Shown here: positions 10,798-23,900 of the stretch, piece after piece
Layout of the letters: the number at the start of each line of letters is the position of its first letter
How positions within the stretch are numbered: the stretch's first letter is position 1
Assembly: GCA_018398765.1 (NCBI GenBank)
Contig: JAHBMJ010000383.1
Location: 10,001 to 49,356, forward strand
Length of the DNA stretch: 39,356 bases
Origin: Chromera velia
Lineage: Eukaryota > Sar > Chromeraceae
Direction of reading: 5' to 3'
Notes under the pieces: model-generated
Told to the model about the DNA's origin: nothing
Seen by the model: the letters and a program-made list of their open reading frames with translations, nothing else
The model's database searches: none
Translations under genes and position numbers: made by a program

Positions 10798-10865
10798 TGC
10801 ATGCAGAGAATCATCAGAGAATCACAAAGAGCATGCATGCATGCATGATTGCACACATGCATGCA
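10798..10865. promoter_or_regulatory. Cluster of TGCATGCA palindromes
   Basis: TGCATGCA occurs at 10798-10805, in a longer GCATGC run at 10831-10847, and at 10858-10865. GCATGC/TGCATGCA is a known target of some ApiAP2 transcription factors in apicomplexans. Its placement between the TATA-like element and the start codon makes it a candidate regulatory cluster. The same palindrome also occurs in introns (near 11832, 18812 and 20994), so it may simply be a common repeat of this genome. Confidence 0.3.
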
Positions 10866-11048
10866 CCGTCAAGTCGATTCCGGAAGGCGTCCACGATCGA
10901 GGCACTGGAAGTTGCCCAAGTGCTTCAAGAGCGAGAGAAACACCACAGTTCACTCACTAGCTGCTAAAGTCAATCAAACGACGGCGTCTTTCCATCTTTC
11001 GTGAGTCCCAGACGGAAAGAAAAAGTGAAAAGAAGAAAAAAGGCCTGC

Positions 11049-11132
11049 ATGTACGTAAAGATGGGGCCAGCGTGGTCAGTTAAAGTTCTGCTAACGCTTG
11101 GACTCCTCCATCTTCTTCTGCCTGCACAAGCA
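11049..11132 (+). other. Signal peptide of the b5-reductase protein
   Basis: The first 28 residues have Lys at 4 and 12, a leucine-rich hydrophobic core ([12 protein letters not shown]) and a small-residue cleavage site (AQA before S29). This puts the b5 array in the lumen or outside. Both ATG 11049 and ATG 11061 keep the signal peptide. Confidence 0.85.
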
Positions 11133-12875
11133 TCTCTGACATGCAGCAGTTCAACAGACAGGGACACTTACCTGAATGCACACTTTCTTCCGGACAGTTG
11201 TTGGACAGCCTTGACCTACAACGACGTCCAATACATTTATGACATCACCCGCTTGATCAACAACCACGGGCACGGAGGCAACCGGGTCCTCGAGTCCCTC
11301 TGCGGGTCCGTCGGCACTTACTACTTCTACTGCAATCACACGTCAGCTGACATCTACAGTGCCGAGAAGGCGGGGTTGATCACTCAGATCTGCGAGGTGT
11401 CTGGTGTCACCGTGACCAGTCAGGACACAGTCAGGTCGGACTGTCTGGCGGGGACCGGAGGGCCGACATCGTCGGGAAGTACAGTAGCGGCCTCGACAGT
11501 GTCCTCTCACGATGCGGCAACTGACTGTTGGACAGCGATAGGGGGGTTGGTGTATGACATCACCAGTTACATGACCATCCACCCTGGAGGGAAGTCCAAC
11601 CTGGTGGCGCGTCTCTGCGGCTTGGATGGCACGGACGTGTTTCGAGATTACCACCCGGACAGTTACCTCCAAGGGGCGATAGACGGGGGTTTCATAGAAC
11701 TCCAAGGGCCCTTGAGCGGATCTCTGACGAGCAATTCCCTCAGCACTACGTACACAGGAATCACGTTGAGTACCCTGCAGAGTCACGCTACGACAACGGA
11801 CTGCTGGACACGGGTCGGTCAGTGTTGCGTGAGAGCATGCATGCTTCCAGTCGGTCAAAACACTGAGAGGCACTTGGCCTACAAATAAGTAACCACTGGG
11901 CGAAATGAGTGGCACTTGTCGGAAACATTTTGATTGTTTGATAAATGTCTCTCAGTGTGCATGTCTCTAAGTGAGAAAAAGAGAAATGGGGAGAAATCAC
12001 TGTTTTGACAGTGTCTGTCGATCTTCCTGTCTCTCTGTCTGCATTTCTGTACTATGGCTGCATCCCGAGCCGTTGAGTCGTTTTTGTCTTGTCACTTCTT
12101 GTTCTGTCTCTTCGCTCAGGTTGGAGACTTCGTGTATGACGTGACAGAATTTCAAAATGCGCACCCGGCAGGCCCCACAGTCTTTACGTGTGGGGGCGAT
12201 AGCACGAACATCTTCAGGTCAGTCAGTCGGTCCATCAGTCCATATTGATTTGGATAGACTACTGTTGGGATGCATTCTCTTTTGTGTTTGTCTCGACCTA
12301 TCCTTTCTGGCTTCTCTTTGTTGTACCTTGTTCGTTCACGACTTTCCTTCCTTCCACAATTTCTGTCATCCACTGGAACATTCTTTCCTTTCCTTGCCTC
12401 TTAGGTGCTGTATAGGGGGGGAAATTGTTGTCTTCAGTTAGAATACTGAGAGGGCAACGCGCAAATGTGCAGTTGGCCCCACTTTTTGCACGTATGTATG
12501 TTTGTTTCTTTGTTAAGGCAACACCTTTGTTCGGATGTTGTTCTTCGTTGAACAGTCGCATTCGAATTCATTGGATACCTTCGAACGTTCTCAGGGGGCA
12601 ACACCCGAACGAGTACCTGACGAGAGATGAGATCACAAAATACCTCAAGGGTCGTCTTTCCGTCTCTGTCTGGTCCGACAGCATCGAGGAAGAAGCATAC
12701 TTCTCCACCCTCACGACGACAACAACGGTGTGTGTTTATTCCTTCCTTCTCTAGCTCTTTATTCTTTTGGACCGCGCTTCCAATGCCATACAGACGACTG
12801 CCCGACGTAGTAGCTTCCGCCAGATGTTTATACACACCTGCTCCTCTGTCCCCCCCCCCCCCNNNNNNNNNNNNN

Positions 12876-12919
<44 letters not shown>

Positions 12920-12974
12920 CTCGCTCTCGCTCTCTCTCTCTCTCTCTCCCTCTCTCTCTCTCTCTTTCTCTCTC

Positions 12975-13011
<37 letters not shown>

Positions 13012-13066
13012 CTCGCTCTCGCTCTCTCTCTCTCTCTCTCCCTCTCTCTCTCTCTCTTTCTCTCTC

Positions 13067-13103
<37 letters not shown>

Positions 13104-13158
13104 CTCGCTCTCGCTCTCTCTCTCTCTCTCTCCCTCTCTCTCTCTCTCTTTCTCTCTC

Positions 13159-13199
<41 letters not shown>

Positions 13200-13254
13200 C
13201 TCGCTCTCGCTCTCTCTCTCTCTCTCTCCCTCTCTCTCTCTCTCTTTCTCTCTC

Positions 13255-13299
<45 letters not shown>

Positions 13300-13362
13300 C
13301 TCGCTCTCGCTCTCTCTCTCTCTCTCTCCCTCTCTCCCTCTCTCTCTCTCTCTTTCTCTCTC

Positions 13363-13413
<51 letters not shown>

Positions 13414-16400
13414 AGTTGCGGGTGTGTGTAGTTGTGGATGTGTATGCATGTACTTGTGCTCTAAGTAAAACAGCACGGGAACTGTATGAGGCGCCCAGGT
13501 AATGCGAGATGCACAGTCAGTCAAGATGTGGATAGAGCTCTCTCTTGAATTCGCTCTCCCTCCCGTTCGGGTTAGTTGTCATGAGTCCATGCAGGTGTTG
13601 TATTCTCTTTTTTTTTTCTGCATAAAAGTAAATGCAGGTGCTGTATTCTGACATGTCGAGCCACAGCAGCTCTTCCGACTGCTGGGTTTCCGTCCACTGC
13701 ACTGTGTACGACGTCACAAATTTTCTCGACGACCACACGGGAGACAGTCTCTTCTCCGACAACGGAGGCATCACAAAGTAAGTAAGTGGGGGATGGGGCC
13801 ATTCAAGTAAGTGGGGGATGGGGCCATTCATTCATTGTTGCCATGCATGGATCTGTGAATGCATCCATCATCCGATCTTTGGTGTTTGTTTGTTTGTTTG
13901 TTTTGTTTGTTTGTTTTTTGTTTGTTTGTTTGTTTGTTTTTTGTTTGTTTGTTTTTTATTTATTTGTTTGTTTGTTTGTTTGTTTTTTGTTTGTTTTTTA
14001 TTTGTTTGTTTGTTTGTTTTTTGTTTGTTTTTTGTTTGTTTGTTTGTTTATTTGTTTGTTTTTTGTTTGTTTGTTTGTTTGTTGTTTGTTTGTTTGTTTG
14101 TTTGTTGTTTGTTTTTTTGTTTGTTGTTTGTTTGTTTGTTTGTTTGTTTTTTGTTTGTTTGTTTGTTTGTTTGTTTTTTGTTTGTTTGTTTGTTTGTTTG
14201 TTTTTTGTTTGTTTTTTGTTTGTTTGTTTTTTGTTTGTTTTTTGTTTGTTTGTTTGTTTGTTTTTTATTTATTTATTTGTTTGTTTGTTTGTTTGTTTGT
14301 TTGTTTTTTGTTTGTTTTTTATTTGTTTGTTTGTTTGTTTGTTTGTTTGTTTGTTTTTTGTTTATTTGTTTGTTAGTTGTTTGTTTGTGTGTTTGTTTGT
14401 TTTTTGTTTGTTTGTTTGTTTGTTTGTTTGTTTTTTGTTTGTTTGTTTGTTTGTTTGTTTTTTGTTTGTTTTTTGTTTGTTTGTTTGTTTTTTGTTTGTT
14501 TGTTTTTTATTTATTTATTTGTTTGTTTGTTTGTTTGTTTGTTTTTTGTTTGTTTTTTATTTGTTTGTTTGTTTGTTTGTTTTTTGTTTGTTTTTTGTTT
14601 GTTTGTTTGTTTGTTTGTTTTTTATTTATCTATTTGTTTGTTTGTTTGTTTGTTTGTTTTTTGTTTGTTTTTTATTTGTTTGTTTGTTTGTTTTTTGTTT
14701 GTTTGTTTGTTTTTTGTTTGTTTGTTTTTTATTTATTTATTTGTTTGTTTGTTTGTTTGTTTGTTTGTTTTTTGTTTTTTATTTGTTTGTTTGTTTGTTT
14801 CTTGTTTGTTTGTTGTTTGTTTGTTTATTTATTTGTTTTTTGTTTGTTTGTTTTTTGTTTGTTTGTTTGTTTGTTTGTTTGTTTGTTTGTTTTTTGTTTG
14901 TTTGTTTGTTTGTTTGTTTGTTTGTGTTTTTGTTGGCCTTTTAGCTTCACGCTTAATTCCCTTGTTTGGTGCATTGAGTTGATTGATTGCAGAAATTGCG
15001 GCACAGACATCACGAATCTGTTCGATGCGATCAGACACCCGAACTCGTACCTCAGGGTGGCCACACTGAAGGGGGCAGTGAAGAAGGGGAGGCTCTCAGG
15101 GTGCAACGAAAACACACTGCATGACACAAGCCTGACGGAAAGAAGCGCATATGAAATCACGGCCACAGCCACTTACACAATCCAGTATGGAGTCACGGGG
15201 GCGGCTGGATTCACAGGATCGACATCAGACATTGCGGCGGCAATCTACGGGCGAATGGTGCGTGCATTTACCTTCATACAGAAAAAAAAAATGAGACATT
15301 GCGGCAGAAATCTTGAGACGAATGGTGCGTGAGAAACAAAAAGGGAGCGAAGGGGGGGAGAAGGGCAGATATGTGCCTTGGATAACACAACTGCAGACAG
15401 ACCGAAAAGGGTGAAATAGGGGGACCCTATACTTCATTGGGAAATATGAAATTCAAAGTCTTACTCTCTTTCCCTCTCTCCCTCTCTTTCTTGTTTTTTC
15501 TCTCTGTTCTGCTGATTCGGTGTCTTCTGCTCCTGTTTACAGGGCGGGTTTTCCAGAGGGTTTTCTGTCTCTGTTTCCAGCTGCACGGCTGCCTCAACCA
15601 ACGTTCTCCAGTGCACAATGACGCTGGGATTCAAGGACTACGACACGATTGAAGACATCCTCTTGTTCATGGACCATCCGAGGGGTTTTGCTAAGGCGAC
15701 CTTCCAGACTGTAGACCCAACTGCTACTTCAGGTCCCTGGGTGGGTGGGTGGGTTGTATTGGGTGGTAGTAGGTAAACTTGGGTTGCCGGAATACTTGAA
15801 ACAAATGTGACAGAGAGCGGGAAAGTTGATGTCGCCTTCAACTTTTTGTTGATGATAATTTTTCAAAATTTCAGTCTCAAAGCTGCACACATCAATGTTT
15901 CCCATGCTGATTCATCTTCTTGCCGTGTCTTTGTTTTTTTGAACATAAATCTTCCTTCTTCCTTCTGTCTGCCTCTGAATTTCTTGCCTCTCAAGTTCAC
16001 CCTGCCCGCCCTCTCTCTGTCCCTTCTATCAGGCCCCACCATCTCGGTCAGCAATTCCCGCAGAAGAACGCAGGAGGAACACCAAGCAGAGATCCGGAGA
16101 AGGTCCCTCCAGTTGGCTTCACAGGTCAGTCAGTTTGAAGATGGCACCAACGTTCGTCAGAATATGTTGTGAGCAAATCTAGAAATTTGCTCGACAAAAT
16201 AGGATGTTTGGATTAAGTGCGCACGTCCCATCTTTGCATCTCTAGCTGTCTTAATCTTCATCGGTTCCCACCTGATGTGTTCCTGAAATGATGTCTCCTT
16301 TTCCTTTTTTCGTTTCATTTTTGGCTGCCCTTTCTTCCATATTCTCTGTCCACACTTGCAGGCTCCAATGGACGCACCACAGTCGCTTGCAGTCCAGGGG

Positions 16401-19400
16401 TGTGTCTTCTCTGCATTGTATGGGCATGCACGCTTGTGTGCGTAGATACAGTTGCCGGATGTGTCTGCCCGCATGCCCAATAAATCAATATCCATCAGTC
16501 CATCCATCCACCCGATTATGTTGTATTCCTTCAGGCCTCCTTGGGGACCTCTTCTCTCCCGCAAGTGGGGATCGGCCAGGTGAGGGGGGGGGGATAGGGG
16601 CAGCTAGGGGGACGAAGAATCAGATTGGGATGGGATGGGAAATAATAAACAAACAAGCATCGTGGACGGGAGCCAATTCAGGTGGCAGTGCACAAACAAT
16701 CAGACGAAGATTGATTAGCCTGTCGTTGATTTCCACAACGATCGAATGGATCTGCTGTAAGTTAGTTGGCTGGCGTTGCATAACTTGCGCGAAGAACCTA
16801 TGCATTACAACTTAGGGGAAAAACTCATGAATCTGTACACGATCAAGCTCAGTGAAGAGAAACGCGAACTTCTTTCTGTATTGATCCGTATGGAACGATG
16901 TTTTCTTCGTGGACTGTCAATAGAATTAATTGTGTGTTCGAACAATTGAGCTGCAGGTGGGGGATCACACCACCTCAGCGGACTGCTGGGTGGCAGTGCA
17001 TTCGAAAGTATACGACTGTGCCCAGGTGCGTTAATTCGTAGACTGGCCCAACGTTGGGTCTATAGGGAATCAGACGGCCGCCTTGCAAGGTGACACCCCG
17101 AGTGTCGCGATCCGATCAGTTCTGTTTTGTGCTTTGACTGTTCTGTTCAGTCAGTGAGTGAGAGAAACAGGGTATAAATTCGATTCTCCCAGGTGTTCTC
17201 TTTATTGACCAATATGCGTGGAAACGAATAATGTGTATTCCTTTGCCAGACAGTTCGGGGATATATTCACATTTTGCCATCTTTTTGACGTTTTGCCACC
17301 AAATCTTTGTGTGTGCGGTGAGCGCGTGAATCATTTTTTAGCTCTTTCTGTCCTTCTCCCTTTCGCTTTTTCTCTGTCTTTCTCTGTGCGTGGCTGTCGC
17401 TCTTAAAGTCTCTCATGATCTCTTCATAGCTAAGAAAATGACCCTTTACCGAGAGATCAAGCTTTTGCACCTTGACTCTAGTGTAGACACATTCGATCCA
17501 ATGTTGTGCAAGAGAAATGAACAGGCAAGAGCCCGTAGCTCACTTCTTGAACTTAGTACCTTTACATGCATGAGTTCAGGGTGCAACTTCCCATCCCGGA
17601 GGTTCCCTGTTCAACAAGGGCTTCTGCGGCGTCGACTCGACCTCATCCTTCAACTCCAAACACGCACTGTCGTACCTGGACGCAGCTCGCATGAGCAACA
17701 TTGGATGCACTCAGGTCGGTTTCCGTTTGGGGCTCTATGGAAAATTGAAATCTTCATCGACTGCATGGAGAGAAAGGGGATGTCATCGGCCTGCAGGGAA
17801 TGAAACAGATCATGCACTGAAGGAAGCGGTAAGCCTGCAAAGGCCGGGAGGTTAATTTGATCTGTTCGGCTGTCATTTTAAGGGGTGGACAAGAAGAAGA
17901 ATGATGACACGTAGAGCCCCGCATGACTGAATTCGGTGAAAGCATCCGTGCGTTCATTCATGCAGGTTGCGACACTTGCAAACCAGATGGGGGCCCGTCT
18001 CTCGGCGGCCTCAGTTCCCGGTGTGATGCCCTCAGTGACTGTCAGCCTCACAGGGGGCGGCACAGAGGCTCTCGAGGCCCATTCAAGCTCTTCTGACTGC
18101 TGGATGGCGATCTGGGGAAATGTCAGTCAGTTGTTACTTCACTCTGTCAGTCTCCTTTTGACGGTCTCATACTTCAGCCAGGCCTCCTTGAAGTTCAACG
18201 TGCTTCCTTGTCTCTAACTTTCTGCCTCCGCAATTAATGTCGGCATGTGAAGTCTCTATCTGCGACCACGGCTCTCTCCAAAGATTCCTTTTAGGTCCCT
18301 ACAGGGAAGCTTGTTGTTGTCTTGAAGTGCATATTCGTTTCAGTGAGGCGCTTCTCGACCTTACATATGAGCTTTAATCGTCACGTATCTGCAGGTGTAC
18401 ACCGCTGGAACGACCATCAGCCAGCACGACGGGGGGTCGGCTGTGGTGGCTGCGCTGTGCGGCATTGACGCGACGGCCTCGTTCACGTGCTGGCACGGAA
18501 CAGAAGAGCTGAACGATGCGATCGCAGACTGGGGATTCGCCCTTGTGGGCACAACGACGTCGCAGCTGGGGAGTGGGTGCTCGTGGAGCGCTCCCGCGAG
18601 TGAGTGAGTGAGTGAGTGAGGGAGTGAGGGAGTGAGGGAGTGAGTGAGGGAGTGAGCGAGAAGGGGAGACAGAGAGAGTCGAAGCGTGGAAGGATGGACT
18701 GGGTGAGAGATTTGGCGAAGAGGAGGAAATGTTTTTGTCTGCTTGTCCGGCATACTGTGAGCCTTTGGTAGCATGATGTACCTGCATGACACATCAATTG
18801 AGCCGCACATGCATGCATGCTCATTTTGCCCCTGTGTGCATCATGAAACTGTTTCTACTGCCTTGTCCTCTTTGAATGTTTGCGTCTCTTCTCTGACTTT
18901 GAGTTCTATTCTGTTCTATGCTATCTTTTTTCTTCATGACAGATCTGGGAGGCGTCGAAGGGACCGAAGTTGCAGCACATAACACAGCGTCCGATTGTTG
19001 GGCTGCCATCAACGGGTAAGAGAGTAAGTGCATGAGGCAGCTAGGCGGCTAGTCAGTCAGAAAGCTGCCGGCACTACAGCAGGGCATGCCGGGGCCTTTG
19101 ACCTCTTTTTTGATGGGCTCTTGCTTGAATGAAGACCCAACCGAAGCAAAGCACAGCATAGTACAGCGAGATAGCCAAAACGCGTCATTTCGGTTTGCGA
19201 GAAAGGAAGTGCGACAGACTCGGCGGACTTGCACTTGTCTTCATTCTTTGCCAGGGTCCATGCAGATTATCATGCCACGTTTTTAGTTTTTGCCGCCCCC
19301 CGGGGTTCCCCCGAACACCCATCAGTTCTTCTTCCTTCTCGGCCATTTATTGTTTTGATTTGATCCGATCGAATCTGATTCTTCATCTATGTGGCATGCA

Positions 19401-20871
19401 GGTACGTGTTCGACCTGACCAACTACGTGTCCAAGCACACTGGTGGGTCGGGATCCATCACCTCTGCCTGTGGGACAGACGCGTCGTCCAGCTTCAATAA
19501 GAACCACAAAGTCGGGTACATGACCACTCTCTACGTCAAGTCAGTCTAGACTGACTGAGCTTAGAACAAAATTGGGGTAGGGGACAAAGAGTGAGTGCTC
19601 TGGAGAGAGGATGTGCATTGTTTCCCTTCCCATGTTGTTAGGCCACTGAATGAACCAACTGTTCCCCTTCGAGAGAGACACTTAAGTGAAGTGAGAGAGT
19701 GCAGCAGCTTGTATGGGCTCCGTGTAGAGACTCTCAATGCCGAAACATCAATCGTTCCCCGCAGTATGTGCATGCATGGCGAGACATGCAATCAATGACA
19801 ATTATACACGCACATCACGTGCATGCGCGCCCAGGCGGAGTAGCACGTTCCCATCTGAGTCAATGAATGGTAGTACAGGAGCACTTAGCACAAAGCACAT
19901 TCATATGAATATTGATTGAGACACCAGGAGTCGAATGTGAATGCTTCAGCTCTCGCCACAGTTTTCGTGAAGAGTGAAAACTCTAACAAACTTGACTCAT
20001 TGCCCACGTTAAAAAACAAAGACTGAGGGGGATGGACCATCGAGAGAAGGCGCTGTAAAAGGACACGATGCTGTCCGAAGAAGCGGGACAGCTAGCTGCA
20101 ATAAAAGGCACCCACTCTCTTCTTGTTCAGTCTCAATTTACGAGAGAGAAAGAGTTGTTCTTACATCATACACATTTGTGGAGGTCTGCTTGTGTGGTTG
20201 CATGCAGAGGAATGCCCGTCAAAGGATCCCTCAGCTCTGCTGTCCCAACGCCCTCCCTAGGCAACGCCAACTACCCTGCTGTAAGCGCAGACGAACTGGC
20301 CCAACACAACACGGCTTCCAACTGCTGGGTGGCAATTCATGGGTAGGCAGTTGCCACGGACCGCTCTTAATTGTCTTTTGAGCAACAAGTCTTAGAAGAC
20401 AGTCTACGTAATTGTCTGAGCCCCCCGTCTGCATATTGTCTGGCAGCGCTATTTTGGAATTGATCGATCGAATGGTTGGCTGCCTACACTTTGTCCCATG
20501 CGAGTCTAGGCCATATGAAGATCTTGAGATGAACTTTTCTTTCTACAGTGAGTGATCTTTGGTTGAATGTTCTTTGCTTGCAGGTACGTCCTCGATGTCA
20601 CTGGGTTCCTCAACCGACACACAGGAGGAGCTTCAACAATTACACCCTCCTGTGGCGCAGATGGAAGCGCATCTTTTGACGGGGCAGGACACCCAGAGGT
20701 ACCTGCACCTTCCTCCTTCTTTCCTTCCTTTTTCCTCTCTTCTTTCCTTCCTTCCTTCCTTCCTTCCTTCCCTCCTTCCTGCCTTCTTTCTTCCTTCCCT
20801 CCTTCCATACTTTCTTTCTTTCTTTCTCTCTTGTGTGTGTATGTGTGTGTGTGTATGTATGTGTGTGAAAG

Positions 20872-20904
<33 letters not shown>

Positions 20905-23900
20905 GATGGAAAGAGAGAGAGAGAGAGGTACCGCGACTACATTCATGTGCTTCCCATGCCATTCTCCCCCCCCAAATGTCTTTGCTTCATCATGCATGCA
21001 TGCAGTCCTATCTCGCAACGATGGTCAACAACGGCCATGCTACCATCTTTCCTTTCATACAGAATTCTTTTTCATGCAAGTAAAAGCAAATCCTGTATGA
21101 AAGTAAATGCAGTCCTATCTCGCAACGATGGTCAACAACGGCCATGCTACCATCAAGGGGTGTCTTGGGGGAGCGTGTGGCAGTTCCGGTACAGACGGAG
21201 GCACCACTGACGGTGGCGGAGGCACAGACGGTACGACCCGTGAGTGCACTGCGTCCGAGCCCCAACCGCCTGCTGACGTCATCATCGACTCCAAAGAATT
21301 GGCCACTCACAACAGCGCTGCAGACTGCTGGCAGGCAATTGGTTGCGGGGTTTACGATGTCACTGCTTACTCGCACTCAGGCGGACAGGGCTTCATCACA
21401 GCCAAGTGCGGCAAAGACGCACATGCTTCATTCTCCGGAAAACACCCAATGACCTACCTCCAGGTACATCAGTGCGTCAGCCTTCCGCTCCCTCTTTCCT
21501 CCTCAGGCGTAGAAGTTCTTTTGCGCATGTTTGCCTCTTTACTGAGGCTGTTGCGCTCTAGCTGGCTAAAGAAACAGACAGACGACTTCGTGCACTCTTT
21601 CCACTCCTTTCTCTTCCTTATTGGGCGAACTGTTCTGTGCGCAGACTTTAGATGGACGGAATCTGTTTGCTTATTTCTTAGTTCTACTTGCGCTTTCTAG
21701 TGGCACTTTTCTGCTTCTGCACGAAAAGAAAGATGGAAGGAGGGACGGTCGAATTGCCTGTCCGACTCCGTCTCTCTACCTGTCCTCCGCAGGTGCTTCT
21801 TGACAAGGGCGCTATATTGAAGGGGAAAGCACAAACTAACACAGATGGAGGAGTGGACAGGCGCACGCCCATTTCCGCATCGGAACTCGCAAAGCACAAC
21901 AAAGCAAACGACTGCTGGAGCTGCATCAATGCGTGCGTCAATGAATGATTTGGGGGACACAGTGTCGGGCGGTGCCAGGAAGAAACTGCGATCGTGCTCT
22001 TACTGACCAATTGCCACCCAAATTACTTTCTTGTCCCTTTACATTTGGGGCATTTCTGTATGAAGTCCATTCTACTTCGTCGTTCCTGTTTCCCTCTTGA
22101 CCCCAACATGGACCGCTGCATGTGAATCAGTCAGACAGCTCGAGTCTATCACCCCTCGGTCGATCCACTTGAGGGAGGGAGGGAGGGAGAGAGTTTCCAG
22201 TCGATCGTGTCTCCCATGCATCCCTTATTCCATCCAACTTGAATCTCTTATTCCATCCAACTTGAATCCCTTATTCTATCCAACTTGAATCTCTTATTCC
22301 ATCCAACTTGAATCTCTTATTCCATCCAACTTGAATCCCTTATTCCATCCAACTTGAATCCCTTATTCCATCCAACTTGAATCCATTATTCCAGCCAATT
22401 TGAACAAACACGAACGCATTCACCTGAATGACACCACAACATGAACGCAGGCAAGTCTACAACCTGACCAACTTCCACGCCGACCACGATGCCGGGTCTG
22501 CCGTTGTCCTTCCGATGTGCGGGGAGGAGTCCACTCTTTCCTACCTCAGGGCTCATGACATGGCGTCCCTCGACGGTATACAGATTGAAGGAAGCTGTAA
22601 TCGGGTGGCTGAATATGTCAGTCGAGCAGCTGCGTGGCATGGCTTCATTGTCGCACAAGGATTTGTCAAACAAGTGAAGTGTAGTTGGGAGTTGTCGTTT
22701 CCTGTTGGAGTTTCTTATGTGCATGTTCGTGTTCTGAATTCGTCTTCTGTATTTCCAAAGCAACTCCCAAACCCCTTTATGCGTCTTCCTTTCCCTCTCT
22801 TACCTGTGCATGCGCAACCAAAACCACTGATCCTGAGAATAGAATGGAATGGGTGGCTGCGTGTTTGCCATTTGCATGCTTGGTTGCTCGCAGAACCCGA
22901 TCAAAATCATGATGTTTTCCAAAACTCTTTCTCTGCATGTTTGTGCATCCGTCTCTCTGTCTGCGTGCAGGCATTCATGATCCAGATGGTTCTCGACGGA
23001 GTCGCCCTCTTTGCCTTCATAATCGTTCCCATCATCTGTGCGTATGCGGCAAAGTATTGGTTCTCGGTCCGCTGGCAGGTTTGTCCGTCCTTCCTTCCTT
23101 GATTGTGGTCGCTCGCGGTAGAGGGGGATGAATGCATCGGGTGTGCACTGTCAAGAACGTACTTTCGTGAGAAGTAATTGAGACACATAGGGACTGGAAA
23201 ACGCGATAGCGGCTGTACTGTGGCAAGGGAGGAGAGCAAATAAGAAAAAGCATGGGAAAGAAAATGAGACAGTGGATTCGGGGCGCTGCCATCTATCACC
23301 TTCCCGCCTCGACCTGCCATGTTCTTCTTCTTCAGAGTTTTCTTCCTTCTTCACTCCTCTCCCACCTAGATTCCTGCATGGCCTGTCTCGTCTAAGTCCA
23401 CCCTGGTCCAACCCATCATCAGTGTAGTCTCGCCGTGCGCCTGCAGGACAGGTGGCTCCGTCGTCCTCTTGCGGAACCGAAAAAGGGGGCGTGGGGGCAC
23501 ACAATAAATGGGTGAGTGGGTGAGTGAGTGAGCGAGTGAGTGAGTGAGTGGGTGAGTGAGTGGATGAGTGAGTGAGTGAGTGCAAACGCGTACGTGTGAG
23601 TCAGAAAAGGTGTGCGAGAGAGCTCTGTATGCATGTAGCGACATGGCACTTCAAGTTGAACCTTCGGTCTTCGCTCCTGGGGGGTGTCTTCCCAGCGGTT
23701 AGACTGAGCTTGCCCAGGAAGGAGACCTGCCTCAAATGCGTTCAACGACCCCATCTATGCACTATCAAGACAAGCCGGGGTTTCCTATCACGCTGAACCC
23801 ACCCAAAGAACGGCAGCCCGCCCATTTGATCAATTTGGCCTTCTTTGGCTGGCATGCGCATCGCTCCCTCTCTAGCTGGAATTCAATCAAAACATCCGAA

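Larger units (their letters stand above)
20280..21157 (+). other. Cytochrome b5-like module 8
   Basis: Exons 20208-20342 and 20584-20698 give [32 protein letters not shown] and GHPE. Exon 21113 continues with SYLATMV. The YL half has a non-productive upstream duplicate at 21006-21047. Confidence 0.9.

Noticed and set aside
12627..13468. Long Ser-Leu and Arg-Glu open frames (both strands)
   Set aside because: They are translations of the (CT)n array and the N gap. All frames of a dinucleotide repeat stay open.
13786..15332. Very long Phe/Val/Cys/Leu frame of ~500 codons
   Set aside because: It is the (TTTG)n intron read through. Only its last ~90 codons (from 14993) belong to a real exon.
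16362..16400. Possible extra exon after a TTGCAG acceptor
   Set aside because: The only in-phase donor is weak (GTCTTC) and the sequence adds nothing recognisable. The frame works without it.
22617..22677. Longer form of the exon ending at 22616
   Set aside because: Also phase 0 and possible, but GTCAGT at 22617 matches the donor style of this gene better. Left as an alternative only.
23151..23754. Several minus-strand frames rich in Thr-His-Ser-Leu
   Set aside because: They are the complement of the GTGA donor repeat and of the real exon 23447-23511.
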